A stretch of DNA of 64,000 nt from Polyodon spathula (taxonomy: Eukaryota; Chordata; Actinopteri; Acipenseriformes; Polyodontidae). Positions 22,346-33,365 of the stretch are shown here, piece by piece (the first letter of the stretch is position 1; every line of letters begins with the position of its first letter). A program made the position numbers and the translations under genes. The notes beneath the pieces were generated by a model. It worked only from the letters and a program-made list of their open reading frames with translations, was not told the origin of the DNA and did not search any database. The stretch lies in NCBI RefSeq assembly GCF_017654505.1, contig NC_054548.1, positions 36,883,570-36,947,569 on the forward strand. Reading direction: 5' to 3'.

Positions 22346-22384
22346 GTTTCTAAAATTCTTCACTTGGAACAGTTGAGCAGCAAA

Positions 22385-23390
22385 GAAAAGCAAATAAACT
22401 TCTCCAGACAATGAAAGTGGTTAGGTTTGTACAATTCCTGTATTCAATGCAAGACTTCTTGACCCCGGTTACAAGCTTGTCTTTAAAGTTTCAAAGGCAC
22501 AGTTATCTCTTGTCTGACATTATGGTAGATCTAAATCTTCTCAAAGAAACATTGTTTGATCAGACAGAGAATGGTGGTGTAAGCTTGAATTATTTTAATG
22601 CAAGTTGCAACAAGGAAACTAAGATGTACACTTGTGCTAATGGCAACTCAATTAAATTATCAGGAGCTTTTTCCGCAGAAAATCTCAACCGTGATCTGTA
22701 CATCTGTACAGAACCTGTGAGGTGTACAGTAACATACTCACTAATTTGATTATTTTAACAATCCTCCTGTTTCAAATTTTCATACTTCCATATGAAGTAG
22801 AATCTCTGAGGCAGTATGGAAAGGATGAGATTAGTGGCTTGTACAATCACTTTAAAGATGTGTTGCCTGTTGGAGTTAGTGATAGGTCATTTCAAGGACA
22901 GTGGAAGCTCATGAAAAGGCATCTAAACAATCACAGATTCTCCAGCTCAATAGATATTTACAGTGGATTGCTGAAAGAGAATCCTGACAGCATGTAATTT
23001 ATACTAGAGTTGGTTAAGATTCTTCTTACTATTAGCCCAAGTACAGCAGTGTGTGAATGGGCTTTATCAGGTTTGAACTTCATAGTTGCAAGTTTGAGAG
23101 TGAACTTGACAGAAGAAAACAAGGGTAGCATTCTTAAAATCTACTGTGATGGCCCAAGTCTTGAGGACTTTAATCAAGATCCTTATACTGAGCATTGGAT
23201 CTTTTCAGCCAAGGGAACTAGACACCTACAAGCACACACTGCAGCCACCAAAACCAAGTCTGTGTCAGAAAAGACTCATACTGACTTTGTTTCTGATAAT
23301 AGTATTGACAGTGATGAGGAGTTTAAAGGATTGGAATCGGAAAGACACCTCTTTAACAATGCCTTACAGTACTTTTTATTTTACACTTAA
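22385..23390 (+). pseudogene. hAT-type transposase-derived remnant
   Basis: Plus-strand frames at 22411-22749, 22722-22997 and 23010-23390 read in series. The last contains LLTISPSTAVCEWALSGLN and a Leu-Arg-Val-Asn-Leu-Thr-Glu-Glu segment followed by Asp-Gly-Pro-Ser-Leu-Glu-Asp-Phe. This is the C-terminal dimerisation region of hAT transposases as seen in ZNF862/BED-type vertebrate proteins. The first segment resembles the all-alpha insertion region. Stops and frame changes separate the parts. The N-terminal zinc finger and the first catalytic aspartate are not present. It could be a transposon relic or a retrocopy of a domesticated hAT gene. Confidence 0.6.
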
Positions 23391-25136
23391 ACTTGCAAAA
23401 CATTTTTTTTCCTAACATAGCTACAAAAAAATAAAATGCTAGAGACTGACTTGTTTGTTTTACAGAAATTTGGGGTGATTTTATTTTGTACTTGTAAAAA
23501 CTGAATAGCATTTAGTAATGCTCTAATCCCTTTTAAGAGGCTTATCCAGGCTTAACATTTTATTTCCGCTTGATTTATAATTTAAGGGGCACTTTATTTT
23601 ATTTAAAAAAAAAGTTTCACATGACAAATATTTGAGTGTTGATAATTACATAAATCTTATGTACTTGGAGTGTTTGTCTATTTCTTTTCTGAAACTTTTA
23701 CCACCTTACAATTGTATCTAATTACATTTTTTTTTAAATGGTTTGTGTGACATGATGCAGTCCATCTTTGTGTTTTGTGGTGTTTATAGTGGATGTGAGT
23801 CTGCTGTGTGGCTCTGGGTGAATGAGTTTGTGTGAGGAATGTGTGAAAGGTTCTGCAGCTGATGAGGTGCGAATTGTCCAATTAGCTGCAACAGCTGCAT
23901 AAAAGGGAGTGGTTGGGAGTGTTGAGAGAGAGAAAAAAAAAATTATATATATAATATAATATAATATAATATAATATAAATAAATGCTCAGAGTTCAGGA
24001 AATACTGAAATAAGGCACCCTACTAAATACAGAAGACTCGTCTAAACTATTGTAGGTAAAACACCAATATTAACATACTGATATATAAATCTTTATGTCT
24101 TAAGCTCAAAGTTTGACGCTTTGTATCCAAACAATGGAACTGTTATGTAAGTTTGCACATTGACTGATTGTGTACTGAATCTGCCAGTATTTCTTAAGCA
24201 CGTCTATTTAGATAACTTTAGACTACCATGTGTTTAGTTTTTATTTTATTTATATAGCAAAGAAAACTATTTACATGTAGTACAGAATTTTTTTCCTCTA
24301 TGCTGTAATAAGACGACTTAATTTAGTAAGGTCAAAAATATGCTATTGTAACATTTCTTTTTAATTTAATTTTCATAAATAAATATACTGGTATCATGAA
24401 TCTTACTATTCCTTTATATTGCAATGCTGTTAAGGAATCTTATTCCCAGGGGTGGCATATTGTTGTGTAACTAACATATTCATAAACATAACTGACGTGT
24501 TTACAGCTTCCAGCTTTGGTCTGTGGCCAATGATTGGATGTCACGTATAATTAGTTTTTGTCATTGGATAAGTTCCATGCATGTCAAATTTGCCTGTCAG
24601 ATTCCCAGGAGATCTGCGCCCCAAAGTTCCAAAGCTTGCTGTTGTTCTGAAACAGGATGATACCTACAGGTGCCTAAATTAGCTAGTATGGTCAGACAAT
24701 TCAGAATCTATATCTGTCAAACCCTACTTAAGACTTACTGTACAGCACTAAAAATGATTTTCATTTTCCATACTGTTTTCAATAAAATCCTTAATTGAGT
24801 TTTAAAATTAGTTCATATCAAAACCAAACAAGTTCCATTTTCTTAAAACTGTTTCTTTAGAACGTTTGAATATTTATTACTGCTGTTTGGCAATTTTTTT
24901 TTTTAAATTCATGTTATGTTGAAGCAAAGGATAATCCAAAATCAATATCAGCAGAGTATTTTGCCTTCCAGATCTGCAGTTCAAACATTTTTCGATTTTA
25001 CTTTGTTTTCCATTTCATTAGATCTGCATTGGGGTCAAGGAGGAAACCATATGAAGATGCCTTAACATGTTTTTATAGCGTCACACACATTGGTGAAAAC
25101 ACAGAAAAATATAATGTTACACTTTCTTTTTAAAGC
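23391..25136. other. AT-rich intergenic, no gene recognised
   Basis: An (ATAAT)n run lies at about 23948-23980. Nothing else is recognisable. Confidence 0.5.
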
Positions 25137-25736
25137 TGAACTGTGGCAGGGTGCCCTGCCCCTGGGTGTATTTGTGTTTTATGTTGTATGTGGTGTGTTA
25201 ATGTTGGTGTATATGTATTGGTGCATGGAGTGTGGGTTATCACGAGATATTTAAAATATATAGTTGTATTTAGGCACAGGGATTGCACAATCACTCCACA
25301 TGCAGATTAAAGTGGGTATTATTATGGAAGCACGGGGAGCACAATTAGTTCATATGCAGCTGTACCGAGATTCAAATTGAATGATCGATTAACAATAACA
25401 GATGCAGATTAACATAAAAGATGCAGTGTTTCACGTACATGGGGTTGGGTGTTCGGTGAGTGGAGAACAGGAGGAAAGAGAGGAGATAAAAGAAAGGTAA
25501 CAATTGCTACTTGTGCTGGAAGCACCAGCACCATACTTGTTGTTTCATGTCTGTTTGGTTTGTCTGTCTATTTCTTTTGACCGCCGTGCCATTTTGTTTT
25601 GTGAAAGTCTTTTGTTTGTTTAATATGTTTTAATAAAAAGCTGAGCGCCGTAGTATCTAAGTTTAACCGTAGTTGCCTTGCGTGTTGTGGATTGATTTTC
25701 TGGTCTGACGTCACCGGTCATCCTGTTCACATGAAC
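25137..25736 (+). mobile_element. Solo LTR with TGAAC target duplication
   Basis: The LTR runs from 25142 (TGTGGCAGGGTGCCC) to 25731 (CTGTTCACA), 590 bp, with TGAAC on both sides (25137-25141 and 25732-25736). It contains GTTTTAATAAAAAGC (about 25628) as a polyadenylation signal and is followed by a GT-rich stretch. A second copy lies at 62222-62757. No internal region remains, so recombination between two LTRs has removed the element body. The strand is inferred from the signal order. Confidence 0.9.
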
Positions 25737-27330
25737 TTTTGTACCTTCATTTTTGACAGCAGTGTAGAATTAAGTGATCTATTATTCATAAAACAGGGAA
25801 TCCACCAACTGCACTGCACTACTTGAACTTACTTGAATAAATAAACCATAGATATAGAAGGATTAGATAGGGCATGACATTCATTTTGATGTGCATTTTG
25901 AGACGCCATCTTATCTTGTGTATAAGTAGTGTTTCAAAGCCACTTCACAGCTACAGACATGTACAGTGGTCTCATTTTTCTGTTTATTTTTTCCATAGTA
26001 TTTGTCTTCTAACAGATAGCAGTGTGTTATGCCTTACAAAATACAAACCATATTTACGCCATTTACTATGTGAAAGTTGTTTTACTACGGAAAGAATCAA
26101 GCTGTGAAAGAGGCAACAATTCATTTTACCTGCCAAGTCTATGAAAACTAAGTAGACTAGTTTTTTTGAGGGTTATCCTAAGAAATCAATCTGTTAAATT
26201 AATTACACACGTGTTCTCTTTCCATTTTATAGCATTTATATTATCTGACATGCCTATCTATTGTGCGGCTATAAATTGTTAAGAACTCCACAATTAAGAG
26301 TTATGTTAATAATTTATAGTAAGTGAATATGGGGTGCCAAGTGTAAAAAAAAAAAAAAACACACATTTTACCAGGTGCTTTTCCCAGATTTAATTTAAAT
26401 CTAGAATTTTCTTTGCTGGGGTTTTTTTTTTTTTTTTTAAATGACCTTTTCCCAAGATTTAGCTTTATACACAAATTAACAAAAACATTCTTAAGTTTTG
26501 GAATTTGTACTTTTCAGATAAAATTTATAAATATTGAAAATGCTTGTCACAAATTCAACATTTTAAATCCATGGGAAAATAAATCTGGGTTTTGTCAAAA
26601 TAAATACTTATTTTGCAAACTAAATCAGATTTAACAGGGTTTGATCAGACGGGCAGGGATTATTTGCATGCTGGCTTCAAATTTAACTTATAATATTATA
26701 ACAAATTACTTGTAAAAATGCTATATTAGTAGTTATAATATATAACATTTTTATCTATGGTAGCTATACCTCATTACAAATTATCATTGGTATTTATGCC
26801 TATAAAAACTGTGAATCAGAAGGGTAGCTTTTAAATAATCAGGTGTATTTATGTATGTATGTATATACAGTAGGTATTTATTTATTTTATTTATTAATAT
26901 GACAAAATCAAAAAGCCTGCAGAAAAAAAGCCTGCCTCCTAAGCTGCTCATTCGCTGTCTGATCTGCTCTATGTATCATCACCCTTCATTCTGGGTTTTT
27001 ATTTAACGATCAAAAAACCTGTTTTGTAAATCAATATTTTCACATAATATTTGCGATTTTAATGTATTACCAGAACAAGTCAAAGTTTAAATAACAACTT
27101 AACATCTCTTCTCTATCTCCGCTCCTATCTGTTGCATAGCAGGTTCCATGGGTGTGTCTGATCTAATCCTTCTATATATATGAAAAAACACAGTTTAAAG
27201 CTAAAATGCCTTATACAGAAGGCCTCAAATATATCCACTGTGGAAATGTACCTCGTTTCCTGAGATCACCACACTGAAGAAATACAGGCAAGTTTAGACC
27301 AAGAAAGACACACAGATTCTTTAAATTGAA
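25737..27330. other. AT-rich intergenic, no gene recognised
   Basis: A-runs at about 26346-26359 and T-runs at about 26421-26438. No supported gene. Confidence 0.5.
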
Positions 27331-27666
27331 GACAGTTTATTCACTGCACACATGTTACAATGTGTCTGCCTAAAGTACTGTAGTATGCATTTCTCTGTGA
27401 TCTCCTCTTTTGGTAGATGAAGTAGCTGTCGATTAATAGGCTGGTGAAATTATTTGCAGGTGGTTTGTTTCCCAGAGTTTTTTACAGGTTTCACTGTATT
27501 TTCTCGTTTGTATAAACTGTATTGCTTGCTGCTATTGAATACAAACGTTTTCCTCAATGTTCGATGAATAGTGTGGTTTGCTCAGAATTCCATCTGTGGC
27601 CTGGTTGCCTCCAGACTTCACTGTCCTAGCGGTGGACAATGTTGCGTTGTGGGTATTTCCATTAGC
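27330..27666 (-). CDS. Candidate terminal exon with 3' UTR and poly(A) signal
   Basis: On the minus strand TTATTATTTAG ends at 27667, and the following sequence is open in two phases. If it joins the exon at 31121-31240 directly, the split codon is restored and 15 more residues follow (starting Leu-Met-Glu-Ile-Pro) before TGA at 27618-27620. In phase 0 it is open for 44 codons to TAG at 27532-27534. Downstream lies GTGAATAAACTG (AATAAA at about 27334-27339) and then a GT-rich stretch, the usual poly(A) site layout. I do not recognise the residues. It could be a real 3' exon or a chance combination; membership in the same gene as 31121-33790 is inferred. Confidence 0.4.
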
Positions 27667-27699
27667 CTAAATAATAAGTCAATACTAAAAAAAAAAAAT

Positions 27700-28200
27700 T
27701 CTACTTACGTGGTGCTGTTCTTCAGTTCAAGTACCTCGTAAACAAAAATGAACATTGTTTGTAAACTGTTTGATTTTATCTACCTTTTAAAAATTGTAAT
27801 CTATATTTCACAGGCAGGACTTAGGGCTGCATGAATACTATGGGTTAGTATTTAGAGGCTTCGCCTCGAAGGAATGATGATGGCCTGTGGCCCAGGAGTG
27901 CTTGTTTTGAACTGTTAGTGTCCTGCGGACCAGGGCAAATGACGGGATCTGGGCTTTATACTGCAAGAACCTCATACTGCGGAGGTCGGCAAAAGCGCAT
28001 GAGCTGTGAAAGAACAATGTGGCCGGAGGTCCCTCTGACTCGTCGTTTGAATGACGACATGAGTGGCTGCGGCTGACTTGAGGCTGGGGAAGCGAGACTC
28101 GCTGACCTCACAAAAGGATGGACCACCAGCTCCCCGCAAGGACCACACCTGTGAAGACAAACAAAAGACAGCGGGCTAATGGTTGTGAACCAGTGTCATG
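27700..28200. other. Spacer with GC-richer block, no gene recognised
   Basis: The block at about 27840-28170 is richer in GC than its surroundings and adjoins the YR-element fragment, so it may be that element's untranslated end. No motif was found. Confidence 0.35.
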
Positions 28201-28217
28201 TAATGACATTACGGTAA

Positions 28218-28600
28218 CAATCAATAAACAGCTGATCTAGGGGACTGAAGGGTTTGTTGACGGATAGGAAACGGGACAAGGAAGCATAAGGTCAGAAATG
28301 GGAGTTTATCTTGGTTAATTCAATAAATTGTCCTTGACGAAACTGGTCAGTCTTGGATGAGTGAAGGTACAGAATTCAATGATTATCAGGAATTACTGAA
28401 AGGTCACAAGAACGAATACATATGGCTGGGAAACTGGATAGTGATGGTACTGTTAATTCTGCACTTAAAAATCCAAAGAAAGCTGCCAAGCATATAGCTT
28501 CCTTCATCAGGTCGTCAAATGGGTTGAAACATCCTGAAAAATTGAAATTAATCGCAGATGAGAGCAGATTGTAGAGCGATGCGTTCAATTGAATATGAGA
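28218..28600 (-). pseudogene. Tyrosine recombinase fragment of a YR element
   Basis: The minus-strand frame at 28588-28376 gives a Phe-Asn-Pro-Phe-Asp-Asp-Leu block, AAFFGFLSAELTVPS and an Asp-Leu-Ser-Val segment. In a second frame follow LHSSKTDQFRQG and a Tyr-Ala-Ser-Leu-Ser-Arg-Phe-Leu block to about 28220. This is the central part of the tyrosine recombinases of DIRS/Ngaro/Crypton-like elements (the Ser-Lys-Thr-Asp block is the conserved beta-hairpin lysine region). The C-terminal His-X-X-Arg and Tyr are missing, and a stop near 28378 breaks the frame. A different recombinase lineage is present at 57.8-58.2 kb. Confidence 0.65.
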
Positions 28601-28669
28601 TATTGAACTGGTGAACCTGCAAAGGGATTTAGATGAAGGAACCAGACTGAGAAACTTGGTGATCTTCTA

Positions 28670-29395
28670 TTATTTAATGGCATAATTGAGGGGATAGAGC
28701 AAGGCAGTGAATATCTGCTGCAAACTGAGGAGAAGCTGATGCAAGGTTAAATTCAGGTATGTTGATTGTTGGAAAGTTGAAGTTGGGGCTGGCTGACTTG
28801 CTGTGGCGGGGGGGGGGGGCTGAGAATGAAATGTTCGAGGAGGAAGGAGGGGCGGATACCTAACTGCAGCAGCAGCTGATGTTCCTGCCGAAGTGAATCT
28901 GATGTCTATGCTGTCCAGACGGGTGTTTATGGCTGACAAAGCATCTGCGAAAGGTTGCATAAATTGTTTAATGTCCTGGAAATTTTTTTGACTGCAGTTC
29001 TGACATGGCTGCTTTGGCTGCTGGCAGCTGGTGATCCGACTCTGAGGCTTCAGACAGAGCTGGAGTGATGGCATGAGCTGAGCTGTCAGGTTGAGGTTGG
29101 GCTAGCGCTGTAGAGCGAGGCTGGGCAGACCAAGGTGGAAAAACAGGCTTGGCTGAGAGAGACGCAAATGAAAAAGATCAGCCCTACTAAAAGAAGATGG
29201 AATATGTATTCCTTTGTTGAAAAGGGCTTTGGGCAGTTTGGGTATCAGCCAGTCTTTGAAGAAAAGTCGCCCAGGGTTGGGGTTCTGACACCATTTCTTT
29301 TTTGAGCTACACGGCTGTGAAAGCTCTGGGTCTGGACTGCAACAAAGGAGCAAGATGGCGAGGGAGGTATCAAAATGTTCCGCGAGTGCTTGCAT
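28670..29395 (-). pseudogene. Low-complexity open frames upstream of the YR fragment
   Basis: Two minus-strand frames (29395-29102 and 29074-28670) encode Ser/Pro/Gln-rich protein with a Cys-X-X-Cys pair and a Pro-rich stretch (a G-run on the plus strand near 28808-28818). They lie just upstream of the tyrosine recombinase fragment on the same strand and may be its N-terminal or gag-like part. I do not recognise a domain. Confidence 0.3.
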
Positions 29396-30226
29396 TCGGA
29401 AGATGATTAGGTAGGTAAATCTATGTTCTGTGTCGGGTTTGGTCTTGGTTCGTTAATCAAATCGGGTAGTCGTGCTGGAAGTAGGTCAAAGAGAGATCGG
29501 TAAGTCGTACAAAAAAAGGTCAAAAGCTGGATCGGGTAGTCAAACAGGTTCAGTAGTCAAAGTTAGAATAAGGGAAGTCAGACAGGCAAGGTTTTGTGCA
29601 AGATAATTAATTTAATATTCTTTCTCTTACTCTTTATACGGGCAAACGCAAGAGAGAGAACAACGACTGTGATGTGGCTTAAATAGGCAGATACTATAGC
29701 TTTGATAGGCAGAAGAAAAATAGGAGATGTCTCAAATCTCTTCCCCAATATTTGTGAATTTAGTTGACCAAGGTAAGGTAGCTTAAGCATTTCATAAATC
29801 TGAAAGAAAGCCTTTTGAAAAATGGTTGATAAAACGCATCCAAAACTATTCGTTGGCAGAGTGCTACCCCCCTGTATTTCATACAGACTGCAATATGGTT
29901 ACACATGTAATCGAGCAGCAATCTGAAAACATCTCAGGATCATTCTAGTTCCTATATATAAATTACAATAGGGAGAAGACTGGAGGTTGTATGTAACATG
30001 CCGCTCAGGAACACAGGATTTACTGACAAACACGACCATGTGACTATACCAGCAATATTAACATACACAGGTGAGAGTACACAGACGCGGAATTGTCAGG
30101 AATGGTACTAAAAATTCAAAATCTTCAAACTACTTATACATAGCAATCAAACATACTGTAACACTATTCACATGTGCAGAGCTTCAGCACTGCCACAGCT
30201 ACTATAACGGTATTATGGCCACCTAC
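29396..30226. other. Intergenic or intronic, no gene recognised
   Basis: Nothing recognisable on either strand. Confidence 0.45.
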
Positions 30227-30254
30227 AAAAATAATAATAATAATAATAATAATT
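30227..30254. repeat. (AAT)n microsatellite
   Basis: Short pure run abutting the start of a hAT-like repeat. Confidence 0.95.
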
Positions 30255-31003
30255 AGTGCTGGGACAAATATTCAAATACCAAAATTAAATGTTTTTGTAT
30301 TAAGTAGAAATAACAAAAATACATATCATAACAGGTTTTGCTTTGCACCTATTTACCACCTTGCCAGAAATTGTGTGGCAGTTTAAAAAATGGCAAATGA
30401 AAAAGAGCTCTGTTTGATATGAGACTTTATTGTATATATATTTTTTAAATAAAAGATCTTGAGCCTCTATTAAAGTAGAAAAATTCAATGTTCATCACAA
30501 CACAAAGAATAATATGGTCCAGATTACTTACAATGGGAATTACAGTCCAGAGCAAAACAAATTTGAGAGCAAATATGTCTTACCTGTTACCTGACATTTA
30601 CTTTTTGAGATTTACTTAATTTAGTGTTGAGACAAATACCCGAATATCTGAACTAACACTTTTTTTTTACATGTATTCAAATAATACAAAAAAAATGTCT
30701 ATGGCTATGGCCACTTTGTTTATTGCAAAGATGCCGCAATGTCAGAGATTATTTAAAAAATGCAGGCATATTTATGTTTTTACCTGAAATACACACAAGA
30801 TTTTTTTTTCTTTTACTGTAACTACTGTATTGCAAAAGTGTAAAGTAAGGAGGACTTTCTTACATGAAGGATATTTTTAAACTTTAATAAAGCATTATAA
30901 TGGCTTTGTTAACCTTTTGCAAATAAACGAATAATTGAAACTTGGACAAATATCGAAACGTGAAAATACCATGCTCATCCAAGCACTAACATACTTAGAA
31001 AGC
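30254..31003. repeat. hAT-like MITE copies (two left ends, one right end)
   Basis: TTAGTGCTGGGACAAATATT at 30254 and TTAGTGTTGAGACAAATACC at about 30619 are two versions of the same left terminus. At about 30985-31003, CATGCTCATCCAAGCACTAA is a related terminus in the opposite orientation, preceded by ACAAATATCG. The TAGTG...CACTA ends with ACAAATAT subterminal motifs suggest a non-autonomous hAT element, one copy truncated or nested. I found no matching 8-bp duplication. Confidence 0.45.
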
Positions 31004-31120
31004 ATTTAAAATTGAGCTCCAGACCATAAAATATCCACTGAATGACACAAGATATGAAAAATGAAAAAACAGATGTAAATAAAGGTATTTTTTAGGTGGC
31101 CATAAAACCTTTAGTCTCAC

Positions 31121-31240
31121 CGTTTGAAGTCTGCAACACTTGAAACGAGTGTCAGCACTCTTGGGTTCACAAAGTACTGTTTCTTGGACTTATTCTGTTC
31201 CACTTTGGTGCCTCTCTCAGGATTGATTTTAAAGATGCAC
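31121..31240 (-). CDS. Candidate exon, C-terminal part of an uncharacterised vertebrate family
   Basis: On the minus strand this 120-base block is preceded by an acceptor-like GTATTGTTTATAG and followed by donor-like GTGAGA. It is open in one frame, encoding FKINPERGTKVEQ and then YFVNPRVLTLVSSVADFK. I recognise the Ile-Asn-Pro-Glu-Xaa-Gly-Thr-Lys ... Val-Asn-Pro-Xaa-Val ... Asp-Phe pattern from the C-termini of a large, uncharacterised fish family whose members are often auto-named SAMD3-like. Related blocks lie upstream at 31450-31650 and 33366-33790 in the correct order. The function of this family is unknown to me. The exon itself has no defect. Confidence 0.55.
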
Positions 31241-31449
31241 CTATAAACAATACAAATCTACAATTAAACTTGACTCAAACAGATATCACATACAGCACAT
31301 CTGTTTTAACTGAAAAGGACAGAGACTCAAACATCCACATCATAATATGAAGTTTGCCAAAAAACAATGAGAAAAATGAAACCTAACAATTTTGACCAAT
31401 AGTAAAGGTTGAAAAAAAAGACAACTTGATTAGCAGTGTTCTGTGTTAC

Positions 31450-31650
31450 ACTAGTAAACTCCAGTGTTGCTCCCTGTTCCAAGTCAATGTTGAAATAGTG
31501 AATGTTGTGATAGTGAATGTTGAAATAGTCGTAGCTGGCAAACATCATCACAATTGCATTAACAAACGAGGGATAAACATAAGTTTGTCTGTGCTCAGGA
31601 ATTACCTGGATACTCTCAGAATGGATGATCCCAGAACAAGCCAGAAGAAA
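31450..31650 (-). pseudogene. Candidate exon of the same family, with in-frame duplication
   Basis: The minus-strand frame encodes a Val-Ile-Pro-Glu-His block, FVNAIVMMFASYDYFNI and, after a repeat, GATLEF. In the family this segment directly precedes the Ile-Asn-Pro-Glu block of the next exon. Between Phe-Asn-Ile and Asp-Leu-Glu lies a 10-residue insertion made by partial repetition of AACATTCACTAT. The possible donor (AGT/GTAACA at about 31448) does not give the phase needed by the exon at 31240, so either the donor is mutated or the copy is a pseudogene. Confidence 0.45.
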
Positions 31651-31968
31651 AAAAATATTGAATTTCACTTTTCTTCCCTCATCTTTTATTTTGCACCATT
31701 CATCTATCTTTAGGCTGTGATAACCCCACTGAGAAAACTTCTGATGAAATATCTCAACAGATAATTCTCTGCTCACTGTATTAACAGTCCAAATACCAAT
31801 TTCTTATGTTATGCTTTCAAAAAACTGAGAAGCCACGTGGTCAGAGTACCAACTAAACAGCTGGTTTCACCATGTGTCTTCATTACAGAATACTAAAAAT
31901 TGTAGAACACTCTAAATATTATAGTGATCAAATGAAAAGGTTCAGATGGTTGACAGTCATGTGTTTAC

Positions 31969-32023
<55 letters not shown>
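31969..32023. repeat. (ATT)n microsatellite
   Basis: Pure trinucleotide run of about 55 bases. Confidence 0.97.
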
Positions 32024-32025
<2 letters not shown>

Positions 32026-32158
32026 TTTACAATATTTGCAAAATACAGTAGTTGAAGTAAACAAAATAAAACAAGTTGTCGAGTGCAGGCATCATTTCCC
32101 ACAACCAAAACTTACTTTATATACTTTCTGCCAAATTAACTATTTAGTATTTAACCCT

Positions 32159-32173
32159 GTGTGTGCGTGTGCA

Positions 32174-32214
<41 letters not shown>

Positions 32215-32275
32215 GAAGATATATATAGATATATATATTATATATATATATATATATCATATATTATATATTAAG
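32159..32275. repeat. Compound (GT)n(TA)n microsatellite
   Basis: A GT run at about 32176-32198 passes into interrupted TA repeats. Confidence 0.96.
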
Positions 32276-33200
32276 TTGCAATTTAAGTTCAACGTGTTTT
32301 GTAAAAGTTAAAATTTGGGGGGAGCAACTTGAATTCAATGTTTTTAGTTAGGGTACTAATTTACATTTGCGCATGTCAATTATTCTGGTGTGCTTGAACA
32401 AGACCAATTGTATACCACTACAATAATTACTCTCGGTACTTCATGAACATTTTTTAATGCAGTTTCTAAAAGAAAAGTAATTTTGTTTGCTGAAGGAAAG
32501 AGAGATTGCGGCATCTGAGATGAGTCAGAAGATGGAGACGCAATCAAAAGGCTATGTAATACTATAATTTTACCAGGTTAGTTGAAATGATCAAAGCAGG
32601 ACTGGCTTCAAAATGAACAATAATTTATTTATATATCTTTCTTTCTCTATCTGGTGGAGCACAAGAAACAGGAACACTAAGGTATGTACTGCTTAATTGC
32701 AGATTCTCCATCGCTCTCTGATTCTCTGACTCACTGTTATTATGGTCTGTGCCTGGTTTAACTATGGGAACCCCACAAGTGTAAACTCCAAAGTCCTAAC
32801 TCAAACCTAAAATGAGCTACACATTTCTGTCTTGCACTGATTTTGCATGCAACGTGACAGACTCACATTGGCCAAATGAAACAAACAAGGACAATAAAGC
32901 AGAAGTAAAACTCAAGGTAATTTATCCTTTTCCAGCTACCATAAACAGCAATGACTGTCGTTCAATACTGAAAGTACTGTACATATTTTCTTTTCCCATT
33001 TGCATTTGTAATATAGTAGATGACCTACTCTGATACTTTAATGTACAGTAATACAGTGTTCCCTGCTGGCTCCTAGAAAGTAATTTAACCTTTAATTATT
33101 GTGTAATTCTCAATTTGTACAATGAACAGGGAACTTTTAAAAACCAGTCCTGTATTTTGGTGGCAACTTGAATTCAGGGATTATTAAGTTCAGTAAACAC
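32276..33200. other. No gene recognised
   Basis: If the exon-like blocks on either side form one gene, this would be intron. No coding motif is visible. Confidence 0.45.
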
Positions 33201-33206
33201 GATATA

Positions 33207-33239
<33 letters not shown>

Positions 33240-33281
33240 GATATATATAGTATATATATAATATATATATATATATATATT
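33201..33281. repeat. Interrupted (TA)n microsatellite
   Basis: About 80 bases of TA repeats with a few interruptions. Confidence 0.96.
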
Positions 33282-33365
33282 AGACATGTACAGTATGGTC
33301 AAACAATAATGCATGAAGTCACAGGTAGGTCCTCTGTGTCTACTTCTGATGGCAGGCAGATGTCA

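Noticed and set aside
27690..27715. Small minus-strand exon ending at CAC/GTAAGT just upstream of the candidate last exon
   Set aside because: The phase needed to join the last exon's 44-codon frame would include an in-frame stop.
31946..32311. Open frame of 121 residues with Ile and Val runs
   Set aside because: It is a translation of (ATT)n and (GT)n(TA)n microsatellites.
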